From positions 62,001 through 126,000 of the forward strand of contig JALSSC010000057.1 in assembly GCA_026984455.1 (NCBI GenBank): a DNA stretch of 64,000 bases. The letters run 5' to 3'. Positions 40,351 to 48,580 of this stretch are shown in pieces. The first letter of the stretch is position 1, and each line of letters opens with the position of its first letter. The stretch is from Chromatiaceae bacterium (GTDB taxonomy: Bacteria > Pseudomonadota > Gammaproteobacteria > Chromatiales > Chromatiaceae). The notes beneath the pieces were generated by a model. The model did no database searches. It saw only the letters and a program-made list of their open reading frames with translations, and was not told the DNA's origin. Both the position numbers and the translations under genes were made by a program.

Positions 40351-41034
40351 TCATGCCGGGGCCTGGGCGGGCAGATCGCTGTCGGCATTGGGCAGATCGG
40401 CGGCGAAAAAGAATTCGAGCCGGGTATCGCCGACCTGGATATGGTCACCGGAGGACAGGCGCACCCCTCCACCCTGGATCTTCTTTCCGTTCAGTCGGGT
40501 CACCTGCCTGCCGCCCAGGTGGAGCAGGAAATAGCCGTTGGCACGGCGCGATATGACCGCCAGTTCGGAACCGGGCGTTCCCACTGTGAACAGCCCTTGT
40601 TCGATACCCCGGATCTCTCCCTGACGCTCCCCCTCGATGTAGCGCACGCAGGCCTTCTGCGGACGCGCCGGGGGCACGGTACGGGACGGAGAGCGCCGCA
40701 GCACCAATGTCTTGTCGGGGTCTTTCTCGTTGATCTCCGAATCCGCGGGCGTGGCCACGAAACGCAAGCGGAAGGGGGTGATCTGTAGGATGTCCCCATC
40801 TTTCAACAGATGCTTGCGAATCCGGCGGGCATTCAGGGAGACGCCGTTGGTGCTCCCCAGGTCCTCCAGATAGTAGTCGCCGTACATACGCACCACGCGG
40901 GCATGACGGCGGCTCACCGCCGGGTTGGCCAGGTGTACGCCGCACCCGCGCTCTCGCCCGATCAGGGTCTCCTGCGCGGCCAGATCCCAGACCTCCACCA
41001 CCTTTTCGTTCTCCACCAGCTCCAGCCTGGCCAT
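40351..41034 (-). CDS. Tandem FHA-domain protein
   Basis: 227 aa. An N-terminal forkhead-associated domain (about 3-88) is complete: ETLIGRERGCGVHL, NPAVSRRHARV and YLEDLGSTNGVSLN supply the Arg, Ser, His and Asn that bind phosphothreonine. After a basic linker a second FHA-like domain (about 130-215) has GIEQGLFTVG and ISRRANGYFLL but lacks an obvious SxxH, so it may not bind. The ATG at 41034 lies 6 nt after GGGGTG. A PP2C phosphatase gene lies 126 bp upstream on the same strand. No Ser/Thr kinase is nearby. Confidence 0.85.
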   Translation of the reverse strand: MARLELVENEKVVEVWDLAAQETLIGRERGCGVHLANPAVSRRHARVVRMYGDYYLEDLGSTNGVSLNARRIRKHLLKDGDILQITPFRLRFVATPADSEINEKDPDKTLVLRRSPSRTVPPARPQKACVRYIEGERQGEIRGIEQGLFTVGTPGSELAVISRRANGYFLLHLGGRQVTRLNGKKIQGGGVRLSSGDHIQVGDTRLEFFFAADLPNADSDLPAQAPA

Positions 41035-41160
41035 GATGTTCACCCCGAAACTCGTTTCCTGTCACTTCCTACAAGATCTCGAACCCTCTGCCAAGGGGGA
41101 AGCAGGAAAACCGGAGATCCGCCAACCATGGGACATCTCTCCGCAGGCACGTCCCTTTCT

Positions 41161-41889
41161 TCACCCTACCAGCACCACGCTGACGTTATCGCTTCCGCCG
41201 CACAGGCAGGCCATCTCAATCAGACACTCCGCACGATCGCGCAGGTCCCGGGCCTCGTCGGCCAGGGTGGCCGCAATCTCCGCCTCCTCCACGAGATGGC
41301 TGAGCCCGTCGGTGCAAAACAGGAACATGTCACCGGCCTCAACCGCCACCTGGCCGAGACCGGGGTCCACCCAGGGTTCGCTGCCGAGGGCCCGAGTGAG
41401 CACATTGCCACCCACGCCCAATTCGAGCGCCTCGGCCGCGGACCGGACGACACCTTCGTCCAGCATCTCCTGAAGCAAAGAGTGGTCACGACTGAGGCAC
41501 GTCAGCCGCCCCTCCCGAAAGCGGTAAAGACGCGAGTCCCCCAGCCAAACGTAGATCAGATGGGCGTCTCGAAACACCCCGGCGATCACAGTGGTGCCCA
41601 TCCCTCGCAAACTCGGGTCTTGCCGGGCGCGGTCGTAGATCAGACCGTTGGTCTTTTCGAGGGCCGCAACCAACTGCCTTCGCAACACCTCGATATCCAT
41701 TGGAGCGCACAGCCTTGGGCGCATCTGGGCGACCATGCCCTCCACCGCCATACGACTGGCCACGGCGCCGCCACGGTGCCCACCCATGCCGTCGGCCACC
41801 ACCACCAGCCCGAGTTGGGGGTCGGCGGCCACGAAATCTTCATTGCCGGGACGAATCAGTCCCACATCGGTGAGGGCGATGAATTCCAT
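41161..41889 (-). CDS. PP2C-type serine/threonine protein phosphatase
   Basis: 242 aa, the compact bacterial PP2C form (Stp1/PppA-like). The metal-binding motifs are ALTDVGLIRPGNED, VVADGMGGHRGG, GDSRLYRFREG, FLFCTDGLSHLV and GGSDNVSVVLV. The product should dephosphorylate phospho-Ser/Thr proteins in the cytosol. It probably shares a transcript with the FHA gene, a reader of phosphothreonine. The cognate kinase must be encoded elsewhere. Confidence 0.92.
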   Translation of the reverse strand: MEFIALTDVGLIRPGNEDFVAADPQLGLVVVADGMGGHRGGAVASRMAVEGMVAQMRPRLCAPMDIEVLRRQLVAALEKTNGLIYDRARQDPSLRGMGTTVIAGVFRDAHLIYVWLGDSRLYRFREGRLTCLSRDHSLLQEMLDEGVVRSAAEALELGVGGNVLTRALGSEPWVDPGLGQVAVEAGDMFLFCTDGLSHLVEEAEIAATLADEARDLRDRAECLIEMACLCGGSDNVSVVLVG

Positions 41890-41970
41890 TCATGCGGTAC
41901 GGTCGAGTGGAGACGCAGGGGCATTATATACCCATCCGACGAAACGGCCGCGACCCGGCACGGCTCTCCG

Positions 41971-42003
41971 CGCAGGAGTCATCGCGGCTGAAGCCGCTCC
42001 CAC
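41971..42003. repeat. REP-like palindromic element
   Basis: CGCAGGAGTC, ATCGCGGCTGAAGCCGC and TCCCAC recur nearly unchanged from the right arm of the repeat at 2809-2879. It lies in the 144-bp gap between iscX and the PP2C gene and is noncoding. Confidence 0.55.
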
Positions 42004-42033
42004 GTCGATGCCTATGGGGAGAATGCGGAGATC

Positions 42034-42234
42034 TTATTCCCTTTCTTCGATCCAGGCCATCTGGATGGCCTCCAGGATGCGCTCGCTGGAATGTTTCGGA
42101 TCATCGCCGAAGGCCTCCAGGGCAACGACCCAATCGTGGAGGTCGACGAAGTTGATCTGCAACGGGTCCACCTCGGGATGGACCTCGTCGAGTTCGATGG
42201 CGATCTCCCGGACATCCGTCCACCTCAGACTCAT
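42034..42234 (-). CDS. iscX: Iron-sulfur assembly adaptor IscX
   Basis: A 66-aa acidic protein that binds IscS and tunes cluster assembly according to iron. Family motifs are LRWTDVREIAIEL, DLHDWVVAL and AIQMAWIEERE. Its start lies 11 nt after the ferredoxin stop. It ends the isc cluster, the same terminal position as in E. coli. Confidence 0.93.
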   Translation of the reverse strand: MSLRWTDVREIAIELDEVHPEVDPLQINFVDLHDWVVALEAFGDDPKHSSERILEAIQMAWIEERE

Positions 42235-42245
42235 GGGCAACCTCC

Positions 42246-42584
42246 TCAATGGCTCTCGGAGACCATATTGATGGTGTATTTGGGGATCTCCACCACGAGG
42301 TCCTCACCATCCACGACCGCCTGGCAGCTCAGCCGGGACTCGGGTTCCAGGCCCCAGGCCTTGTCCAGCATGTCCTCTTCGGTCTCCTCGGCCTCCGGCA
42401 GGGAGTCGAAGCCCTCGCGCACGATGACGTGACAGGTGGTGCAGGCACAGGACTTCTCACAGGCATGTTCGATCTCGATGCCATGGGCGAGGGCGGCGTC
42501 GAGGATGGTGACGCCCGGCTCCGCCTCGATCAGGGCGCCCTCGGGACAGATCTCTTCATGGGGCAGAAAGATGATTTGGGGCAT
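42246..42584 (-). CDS. fdx: Isc-associated [2Fe-2S] ferredoxin
   Basis: 112 aa. Supplies electrons for cluster assembly on IscU. The cluster ligands are in HACEKSCACTTCHVIV (adrenodoxin-type spacing), with the fourth in SRLSCQAVV, and the C-terminus is KYTINMVSESH. The start is the ATG at 42584, 8 nt after hscA. The frame is open upstream but lies in hscA. Confidence 0.95.
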   Translation of the reverse strand: MPQIIFLPHEEICPEGALIEAEPGVTILDAALAHGIEIEHACEKSCACTTCHVIVREGFDSLPEAEETEEDMLDKAWGLEPESRLSCQAVVDGEDLVVEIPKYTINMVSESH

Positions 42585-42591
42585 GGTGTCC

Positions 42592-44466
42592 TCAGTCGAA
42601 TTCACTGACTCTGCGGCCGGCCATGGCGCGCTGGATGCCCGCGTCCATGCGGCGCTGGACGTAGGGGGCACAGGTGCGTTCCAGGGTCTTCAGGGCGGTA
42701 TGGATGGCCTCGGGGTCGGAGCCGGCCGCCAGGGTCTCCAGGCGCTCGGCGGCGGCGTCGATGGCGGCCCGCTCATCGGGTTCGAGGAGGGCCTCGCCGT
42801 CCTCCGCCAAGGCGGTGCGCAGGGATTCCAGCACCCGCGCGGCCTCCACCTGTTCCTCGCGCAGGCGCCGCGCCGCCAGATCGTCCTCGGCGTGGGTGAG
42901 GGACTCGCGCAGCATGCGCTCCACCTCGCTGTCGGCCAGACCGTAGGACGGCTTCACCTCGACCCGCGCCTCCACCCCGCGGGTCTGTTCGCGGGCGCTC
43001 ACCGACAGCAGGCCATCGGCGTCCACCTGGAAGGTGACCCGGATACGCGCCGCCCCAGCCACCATGGGCGGGATGCCGCGCAATTCGAAGCGGGCCAGGG
43101 AACGGCAGTCTTGGACCAGATCCCGCTCGCCCTGGACCACGTGAATGGCCATGGCGGTCTGGCCGTCCTTGAAGGTGGTGAACTCCTGGGCGCGGGCCAC
43201 CGGGAGGGTGGTGTTGCGGGGGATGATGCGCTCCACCAGGCCGCCCAGGGTCTCGATCCCCAGGGACAGGGGATTGACATCCAACAGCAGGGTATCGCTA
43301 TCCGGACGGTTGCCGGCCAGGACGTCGGCCTGGAGGGCGGCGCCCATGGCCACCACCCGGTCTGGGTCCAGATCCACCAGGGGCGGGATCCCGAAGAATT
43401 CCGCCACCCGCTCGCGCACCCGGGGCACCCGCGTGGAACCGCCCACCATGATCACGTCGGCCACCTCTCCGGGCCTGAGGCCGGCGTCGCGCAGGGCCCG
43501 GCGACAGGCGCTCAGGGTCCGGGAGACGAGGGGGTCCACCAGACCGTGAAAGGTCTCCCGGTCCAGCTCCCCCTGCCAGCGGCGGCCCTCGCCCAGGTCG
43601 ATGTCCAGGGGCACCGCCCCGGCCTCGCTCAGGGCCTCCTTGGCGGCACAGGCGTCAGCCAGCACCCGGCGCAGCAGGCGCGGGTCCTGGCCCTCGCCCA
43701 GGCCGGCCTGCTCCAGGATCCAATGGGCGACGGCGCGGTCGAAATCGTCACCGCCCAGGGCCGAGTCGCCGCCGGTGGAGAGGACCTCGAACACGCCCTT
43801 GTTGAGGCGCAGGATGGAGATGTCGAAGGTCCCGCCGCCCAGGTCGTAGACGGCATGGAGGCCCTCCGCCCGGCGGTCCAGGCCGTAGGCCACGGCCGCC
43901 GCGGTGGGCTCGTTGAGAAGGCGGAACAGATGCAGCCCGGCGAGACGGGCGGCGTCCTTGGTGGCCTGGCGCTGGGCATCGTCGAAATAGGCGGGCACGG
44001 TGATGACCACCCCGGCGAGTTCACCGCCCAGGGCCTGTTCGGCGCGCCGGGCGAGGACCTCGAGGATCGCCGCCGAGACCTCCACCGGGCTCTTGGCCCC
44101 GGCGCGGGTGAGGATACGCGGCATCCCCCCTTCCGCGGCCTCGAATTCATAGGGCAGGCGCCCGCCCAGGGTCTTGATGTCCGCGATCCCGCGGCCGATG
44201 AGGCGCTTCACCGAGGCGATGGTATTGTGGGGGTCTGCGGCCGCCATGGCCTTGGCCTCGTGACCCACCACGACCGCATCCGCATCGGCATAGCGCACCA
44301 CCGAGGGCAGCAGATGGCGACCCTGTTCGTCGGGCAGGGTCTCGGCCCGCCCCGAGCGCACCACCGCCACCAGGGAGTTGGTGGTGCCCAGGTCGATGCC
44401 CGCGGCCAGGCGGTGCTGATGAGGGGCGGCGGACTGGCCGGGTTCGGCGATTTGCAGGAGGGCCAT
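42592..44466 (-). CDS. hscA: Fe-S assembly Hsp70 chaperone HscA
   Basis: 624 aa (E. coli 616). Specialised DnaK relative that uses ATP to release clusters from IscU. Nucleotide-binding motifs are [26 protein letters not shown]-type (here [13 protein letters not shown]), [12 protein letters not shown] and [13 protein letters not shown]. The peptide-binding half follows. The N-terminal [16 protein letters not shown] is the HscA-type lead. Works with HscB, encoded 48 bp upstream on the same strand, and recognises the LPPVK motif present in this window's IscU. Confidence 0.96.
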   Translation of the reverse strand: MALLQIAEPGQSAAPHQHRLAAGIDLGTTNSLVAVVRSGRAETLPDEQGRHLLPSVVRYADADAVVVGHEAKAMAAADPHNTIASVKRLIGRGIADIKTLGGRLPYEFEAAEGGMPRILTRAGAKSPVEVSAAILEVLARRAEQALGGELAGVVITVPAYFDDAQRQATKDAARLAGLHLFRLLNEPTAAAVAYGLDRRAEGLHAVYDLGGGTFDISILRLNKGVFEVLSTGGDSALGGDDFDRAVAHWILEQAGLGEGQDPRLLRRVLADACAAKEALSEAGAVPLDIDLGEGRRWQGELDRETFHGLVDPLVSRTLSACRRALRDAGLRPGEVADVIMVGGSTRVPRVRERVAEFFGIPPLVDLDPDRVVAMGAALQADVLAGNRPDSDTLLLDVNPLSLGIETLGGLVERIIPRNTTLPVARAQEFTTFKDGQTAMAIHVVQGERDLVQDCRSLARFELRGIPPMVAGAARIRVTFQVDADGLLSVSAREQTRGVEARVEVKPSYGLADSEVERMLRESLTHAEDDLAARRLREEQVEAARVLESLRTALAEDGEALLEPDERAAIDAAAERLETLAAGSDPEAIHTALKTLERTCAPYVQRRMDAGIQRAMAGRRVSEFD

Positions 44467-44514
44467 GACGAAGTCTCCAGTAGAATTAGGGAGGCAATGA
44501 CGGGAAGCGGTACG

Positions 44515-45054
44515 CTAGCCCGTCTCCTCCAGGCGTGCCTCCACCCCCTCCGCCTCCTGGCGCAGCTTGTCGAGAAACTGATACCGCCGCACCCCCTCCA
44601 CCGCCTCGGCCAGGGCGGCCTCGTCGCCACGGGCGAAGAGCCCCGAGAGCCGCCCCTGAAGCCCTTCGATCGCCGCCTGGATGCGCTCCAGGACGGCCTC
44701 CAGGGCGGTGTGGGGATCGGCCGCCGCAGGCACTGCCTCCAGGGCCTCGCGCAGTTCCATCTGTTCCATGAGGAAGGCGGGGTCCACCCGGGCGTTGGCC
44801 CGGTCCAGGTCGATGCCATGCAGGCCGAGGAGGTAGACGGCCCGCTGCAAGGGGTCCTTCAGGACCTGGAAGGCCTCGTTGACCCGTACCGCCTCCTGCA
44901 TGGCCAGGCGCCGCTCCTGATCCGGGGCGCTGGCGTAGCGGTCCGGATGGACCACCCGCTGGAGTTCGCGGTAGCGGTCATGCAGGGCCTGGACATCCAG
45001 GTCATAGGTACGATCCAGACCGAACAGGGCGAAGTGATCCCGGGTGAGGTCCAA
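44515..45054 (-). CDS. hscB: Fe-S assembly J-protein HscB
   Basis: 179 aa. Co-chaperone that delivers IscU to HscA. The J domain (HFALFGLDRTYDLD, then VVHPDRYA with the HPD motif) is followed by a C-terminal helical IscU-binding domain. The start appears to be TTG at 45054: no in-frame ATG lies upstream within the open frame, a GAAGG box is 7 nt away, and the N-terminus then matches E. coli HscB. It begins 10 nt after iscA. Confidence 0.93.
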   Translation of the reverse strand: MDLTRDHFALFGLDRTYDLDVQALHDRYRELQRVVHPDRYASAPDQERRLAMQEAVRVNEAFQVLKDPLQRAVYLLGLHGIDLDRANARVDPAFLMEQMELREALEAVPAAADPHTALEAVLERIQAAIEGLQGRLSGLFARGDEAALAEAVEGVRRYQFLDKLRQEAEGVEARLEETG

Positions 45055-45064
45055 GACGGGGCCT

Positions 45065-45388
45065 TCAGGCGGTGAAGCTCTCGCCGCAACCGCATTCGTT
45101 CCGGGCGTTGGGATTGTTGAACTTGAAGCCCTCGTTCAATCCCTCCCGGGTGTAATCCAGCTCGGTGCCTTCCAGATAGATCAGGCTCTTGGGATCGACG
45201 ATGACCTTGACTCCCTTGTCCTCGAAGACCCGGTCGCCCTCCTGCAGTTCGTCGGCGAACTCCAACACGTAGGCCATGCCGGAACAGCCGGAGGTGCGCA
45301 CCCCGAGACGCAGGCCGATGCCCTTGCCGCGGTTCTCCAGAAAGCGGCTCACGTGTTCGGCCGCGGAAGGGGTGAGCGAGATGCCCAT
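45065..45388 (-). CDS. iscA: Iron-sulfur cluster assembly protein IscA
   Basis: 107 aa A-type carrier. The three conserved cysteines are in [13 protein letters not shown] (one) and NECGCGESF (two). It carries clusters from IscU to apo-targets. Three nt separate it from iscU. Confidence 0.96.
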   Translation of the reverse strand: MGISLTPSAAEHVSRFLENRGKGIGLRLGVRTSGCSGMAYVLEFADELQEGDRVFEDKGVKVIVDPKSLIYLEGTELDYTREGLNEGFKFNNPNARNECGCGESFTA

Positions 45389-45391
45389 GGA

Positions 45392-45796
45392 TCAGGCCCC
45401 CTCCGTGGTCTCGGGCCGGCCCTGCTTCCTGGTGTAGTCCTGCACCGCGGCCTTGATGGCGTCCTCGGCCAGGACCGAGCAGTGGATCTTCACCGGCGGC
45501 AGGGCCAGCTCCTCGGCGATCTCGGTATTCTTGATCTCCAGGGCCTCGTCCAGGGTCTTGCCCTTGACCCACTCGGTGAGCAGGCTGCTGGAGGCGATGG
45601 CGGAGCCACAACCATAGGTCTTGAAGCGGGCGTCGGCGATGACGCCGTCTTCGGCCACCTTGATCTGCAGGCGCATCACATCGCCGCAGGCGGGGGCGCC
45701 CACCATGCCGGTGCCCACCGACTCGTCCTGGGTATCGAAGGCGCCGACGTTACGCGGATTCTCGTAGTGATCCAGAACCTTTTCGCTGTATGCCAT
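45392..45796 (-). CDS. iscU: Iron-sulfur scaffold IscU
   Basis: 134 aa scaffold on which clusters are built. Cysteines occur in GAPACGDVM, YGCGSAIASS and KIHCSVLAED, with the preceding LPPVK as the HscA recognition site and the conserved Asp in the first cysteine loop. Located 31 nt after iscS. Confidence 0.97.
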   Translation of the reverse strand: MAYSEKVLDHYENPRNVGAFDTQDESVGTGMVGAPACGDVMRLQIKVAEDGVIADARFKTYGCGSAIASSSLLTEWVKGKTLDEALEIKNTEIAEELALPPVKIHCSVLAEDAIKAAVQDYTRKQGRPETTEGA

Positions 45797-45827
45797 GGTC
45801 TGTTACCTCTTGCTGACGGACCCGGGC

Positions 45828-47042
45828 TCAGTGCCCGGCCCATTGCACCGACTTGAGGTCGATGCCTTCTTTGTACATGTCCCACAGGGGAGAGAGTTCG
45901 CGCAGCCGCTGCACTTGGCTGCGTATCTTGGCGACGGCATAGTCCACCTCCTCCTGGGTGGTGAACCGGCCCAGGGTGAAACGTATGGAGCTGTGGGCCA
46001 GTTCGTCGTCGCGGCCGATGGCGCGCAAGACGTAACTGGGCTCCAGGCTCGCGGACGTGCAGGCGGAACCGGAGGAGACCGCCAGGTCCTTGAGGGCCAT
46101 GATCAGGGATTCGCCCTCCACGAAGGCGAAGCTGACATTGAGATTGCCGGCCACCCGGCGCTCCTCGTGACCGTTGAGATAGACCGCCTCCATGTCCTTG
46201 ATGCCGTCCCACAGGCGCTTGCGCAGGCCGAGCACGCGCTCGTTCTCGCTGGCCATCTCCTCGCCGGCGATGCGGAAGGCCTCGCCCATGCCCACGATCT
46301 GGTGGGTGGCCAGGGTGCCCGAGCGCATCCCGCGCTCATGACCGCCGCCGTGCATCTGCGCCTCGATGCGCACCCGCGGCTTACGCCGCACGTAGAGGGC
46401 GCCGATCCCCTTGGGACCATAGATCTTGTGGGCGGAGAAGGACATCAGGTCCACCTTCATGCGCTCCAGGTCGATGGGCACCTTGCCGGCGCTCTGGGCG
46501 GCGTCCACGTGCAACAGGATCTTGCGCGGCCGGGTGATCTCGCCAATCGCGGCGATGTCCTGGATCACCCCGATCTCGTTGTTGACGTGCATGACGGACA
46601 CCAGGATGGTGTCGTCACGCAGGGCGGCCTCCAGCTTGCCCAGGTCGATGAGGCCGTCCGCCTCGGGCTCCAGATAGGTGACCTGGAAGCCCTCGCGTTC
46701 GAGCTGTCGGCAGGTATCCAGCACCGCCTTGTGCTCGGTCTTGCAGGTGACGATGTGACGTCCGCGTTTGGCATGGAAATGGGCCGCGCCCTTGAGGGCC
46801 AGGTTGTCGGACTCGGTGGCGCCGGAGGTCCAGACGATCTCCTTGGGGTCGGCGTTGACCAGCGCAGCCACCTGCTCGCGTGCCTGCTCGACCCGCTTCT
46901 CCGCCTCCCAGCCGAAGGCGTGGGAACGCGAGGCCGGATTGCCGAAGGCCCCGTCCGGGGTCAGGCAGGCGCACATGCGTTCCGCCACCCGCGGATCCAC
47001 CGGGGTGGTGGCCGAGTAATCCATATAGATGGGTAGTTTCAT
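45828..47042 (-). CDS. iscS: Cysteine desulfurase IscS
   Basis: 404 aa, exactly the E. coli length. PLP enzyme that removes sulfur from cysteine and passes persulfide to IscU. PLP lysine in [17 protein letters not shown], catalytic Cys in [18 protein letters not shown] and an N-terminal [14 protein letters not shown] confirm the assignment. Cysteine supply is represented next door by cysE. Confidence 0.97.
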   Translation of the reverse strand: MKLPIYMDYSATTPVDPRVAERMCACLTPDGAFGNPASRSHAFGWEAEKRVEQAREQVAALVNADPKEIVWTSGATESDNLALKGAAHFHAKRGRHIVTCKTEHKAVLDTCRQLEREGFQVTYLEPEADGLIDLGKLEAALRDDTILVSVMHVNNEIGVIQDIAAIGEITRPRKILLHVDAAQSAGKVPIDLERMKVDLMSFSAHKIYGPKGIGALYVRRKPRVRIEAQMHGGGHERGMRSGTLATHQIVGMGEAFRIAGEEMASENERVLGLRKRLWDGIKDMEAVYLNGHEERRVAGNLNVSFAFVEGESLIMALKDLAVSSGSACTSASLEPSYVLRAIGRDDELAHSSIRFTLGRFTTQEEVDYAVAKIRSQVQRLRELSPLWDMYKEGIDLKSVQWAGH

Positions 47043-47069
47043 AGTGGGTCGTTCCTCCGGGACCGGTGG

Positions 47070-47537
47070 TCAGGCGTCGGCCTGTTCCAATTCGACGGCG
47101 GGTGCGGCGGCCTCGGCCCGCACGGCCGGCTTGCGCCGACGCCGGTCCACCAGATCTTGCAGGCTGATGGTGTCGAGATACTCGTAGATTCGGTCGCTCA
47201 GGTCCTGCCACAGGTCATGGGTCAGGCAACGATGGTTGTTCTGACAATTGTGGGCGCCGCCGCACTTGGTGGTGTCCATGGGCTCATCCACCGCCACGAT
47301 CACCTCGGCCACACAGATGTCCGCCGCCGTCCGGGACAGACGATAACCCCCGCCGGGACCGCGTACGCTGTCCACCAGGGCGTGCCGGCGCAGACGCGCG
47401 AACAACTGTTCCAGGTACGAAAGCGAGATCCCCTGGCGCTGAGCGATGTCCGCCAGGGCGATAGGGGCACTGTCCGCGTTGATCGCCAGATCCAGCATGG
47501 CGGTCACCGCATAGCGTCCTTTGGTGGTCAACCTCAA
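47070..47537 (-). CDS. iscR: Fe-S cluster-sensing repressor IscR
   Basis: 155 aa Rrf2-family regulator. It binds a [2Fe-2S] cluster and represses the isc operon when clusters are plentiful. The winged helix reads [17 protein letters not shown] and [14 protein letters not shown]. Cluster ligands are in [22 protein letters not shown] read in parts: three Cys followed by His. The start appears to be TTG at 47537: it gives the family's RLT..GRYAV N-terminus and has a GGAG 6 nt upstream, with no suitable ATG. The promoter and an IscR operator lie about 110 to 150 nt upstream. Confidence 0.94.
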   Translation of the reverse strand: MRLTTKGRYAVTAMLDLAINADSAPIALADIAQRQGISLSYLEQLFARLRRHALVDSVRGPGGGYRLSRTAADICVAEVIVAVDEPMDTTKCGGAHNCQNNHRCLTHDLWQDLSDRIYEYLDTISLQDLVDRRRRKPAVRAEAAAPAVELEQADA

Positions 47538-47652
47538 GGCAGTCTCCGGTTTGAGTGGGGACCGGGCGGGAATGACGCGCTCTGCGCACGTCGTCTCCGC
47601 CCGGTTCTGATAAGAGAGGTGGGATGGCCCACCCCCGCTGAGGACATCATGG

Positions 47653-47681
47653 AAACTACAATAGTTGACCAAATTAGTCAA
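47653..47681 (-). promoter_or_regulatory. isc operon promoter
   Basis: On the minus strand TTGACT (47676-47681), a 17-nt spacer and TAGTTT (47653-47658) form a promoter whose -35 box is good and -10 box weak. It lies within and beside the IscR operator and gives a leader of about 110 nt before the iscR TTG. Confidence 0.5.
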
Positions 47682-47685
47682 CTTT
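47661..47685. promoter_or_regulatory. IscR type-1 operator
   Basis: The 25 bases from ATAGTTGACC through AAATTAGTCA to ACTTT match the E. coli type-1 IscR consensus (ATA-syy-GACT-rwwwy-AGTC-rrs-TAT) at nearly all fixed positions. The clear misses are GACC for GACT and one base in the last triplet. It overlaps the -35 region of the isc promoter, so cluster-loaded IscR would repress its own operon. The site also covers the TAA stop of cysE (47674-47676). Confidence 0.82.
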
Positions 47686-48450
47686 GGTTTCGTCGTCTCC
47701 TCCGGCGGAGTGGATCTCGCAGGCCTCGATCTCGGGCAGGTCCTCCACACAACGACCGGCGCCGAGACGTTCGAGGGCGTCGCACATGGCCTGCATCCGC
47801 CGGTCGAGCAGATGGATGTGGTCGAGGGTGCAGTTGATGGCGTGGGCCACCGGGTCGGGCGCATCCCGGGTCACCCCGTAGGCGTCGAACCCGATCCGGC
47901 GGGCGGTGGCCGCGCGGCGCGCGGCCACCGCCCCCTTGGGGCGTTCCACCACCCGCCCGGGCACCCCCACCACGGTGGCCCCCGGGGCCACCGGCTTCAC
48001 CACCACGGCGTTGGAGCCGATCCGCGCCCCGTCGCCGATCTCGATGGGACCCAGGACCTTGGCCCCGGCCCCCACCACCACGTCGTTGCCCAGGGTGGGG
48101 TGGCGCTTGCCCTTCTGCCAACTGGTGCCGCCCAGGGTCACGCCGTGGTAGAGGGTGCAGTCGTCGCCGATCACCGCGGTCTCGCCGATCACCACCCCCA
48201 TGCCGTGGTCGATGAAGAAGCGCCGGCCGATGCGCGCCCCGGGATGGATCTCGATCCCGGTATACCAGCGCGCCAGGTTCGACAACACCCGCGCCAGCCA
48301 TTTGAAGCCGCCGTTCCACAGGCGATGGGCGACCCGGTGCATCAGGACCGCGTGGATGCCCGGATAGGTGGTGAGGATCTCGAAGCCGTTACGTGCCGCG
48401 GGATCGCGGTCGAACACGCTATCGATATCTTCGCGCAGCCTGTTGGGCAT
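47674..48450 (-). CDS. cysE: Serine O-acetyltransferase
   Basis: 258 aa. Makes O-acetylserine, the precursor of cysteine. The left-handed beta-helix carries [38 protein letters not shown] (catalytic His and Asp) and [18 protein letters not shown], read as consecutive short hexapeptide runs. Its C-terminal tail is longer than the short forms and ends in an acidic stretch. Lies upstream of iscR on the same strand, linking cysteine synthesis to the desulfurase IscS, an arrangement seen in other proteobacteria. Confidence 0.94.
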   Translation of the reverse strand: MPNRLREDIDSVFDRDPAARNGFEILTTYPGIHAVLMHRVAHRLWNGGFKWLARVLSNLARWYTGIEIHPGARIGRRFFIDHGMGVVIGETAVIGDDCTLYHGVTLGGTSWQKGKRHPTLGNDVVVGAGAKVLGPIEIGDGARIGSNAVVVKPVAPGATVVGVPGRVVERPKGAVAARRAATARRIGFDAYGVTRDAPDPVAHAINCTLDHIHLLDRRMQAMCDALERLGAGRCVEDLPEIEACEIHSAGGDDETKVD

Positions 48451-48478
48451 GGTACTTGAGTCTTTCGGTCAATTATTG

Positions 48479-48494
48479 GCGCATGAGCATGCGC
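48479..48494. promoter_or_regulatory. Palindrome in the cysE/antiporter divergent region
   Basis: GCGCATG-AG-CATGCGC is a perfect 7-bp inverted repeat with a two-base centre, midway in the 130-bp region between two divergent genes. The symmetry and position suit a dimeric regulator. No family is identified. Confidence 0.4.
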
Positions 48495-48580
48495 TACAGG
48501 GATGGACGATTATGCATCAAGAGGGGACGGGGGGCCAAGCGGGGGGATGATAAGATGCGTCAACCCTCAGGAGTCTCGCC

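Noticed and set aside
47538-47864. Longer IscR beginning at 47864
   Set aside because: It would cross the isc promoter, IscR operator and the end of cysE. Family alignment starts at the [10 protein letters not shown] segment.
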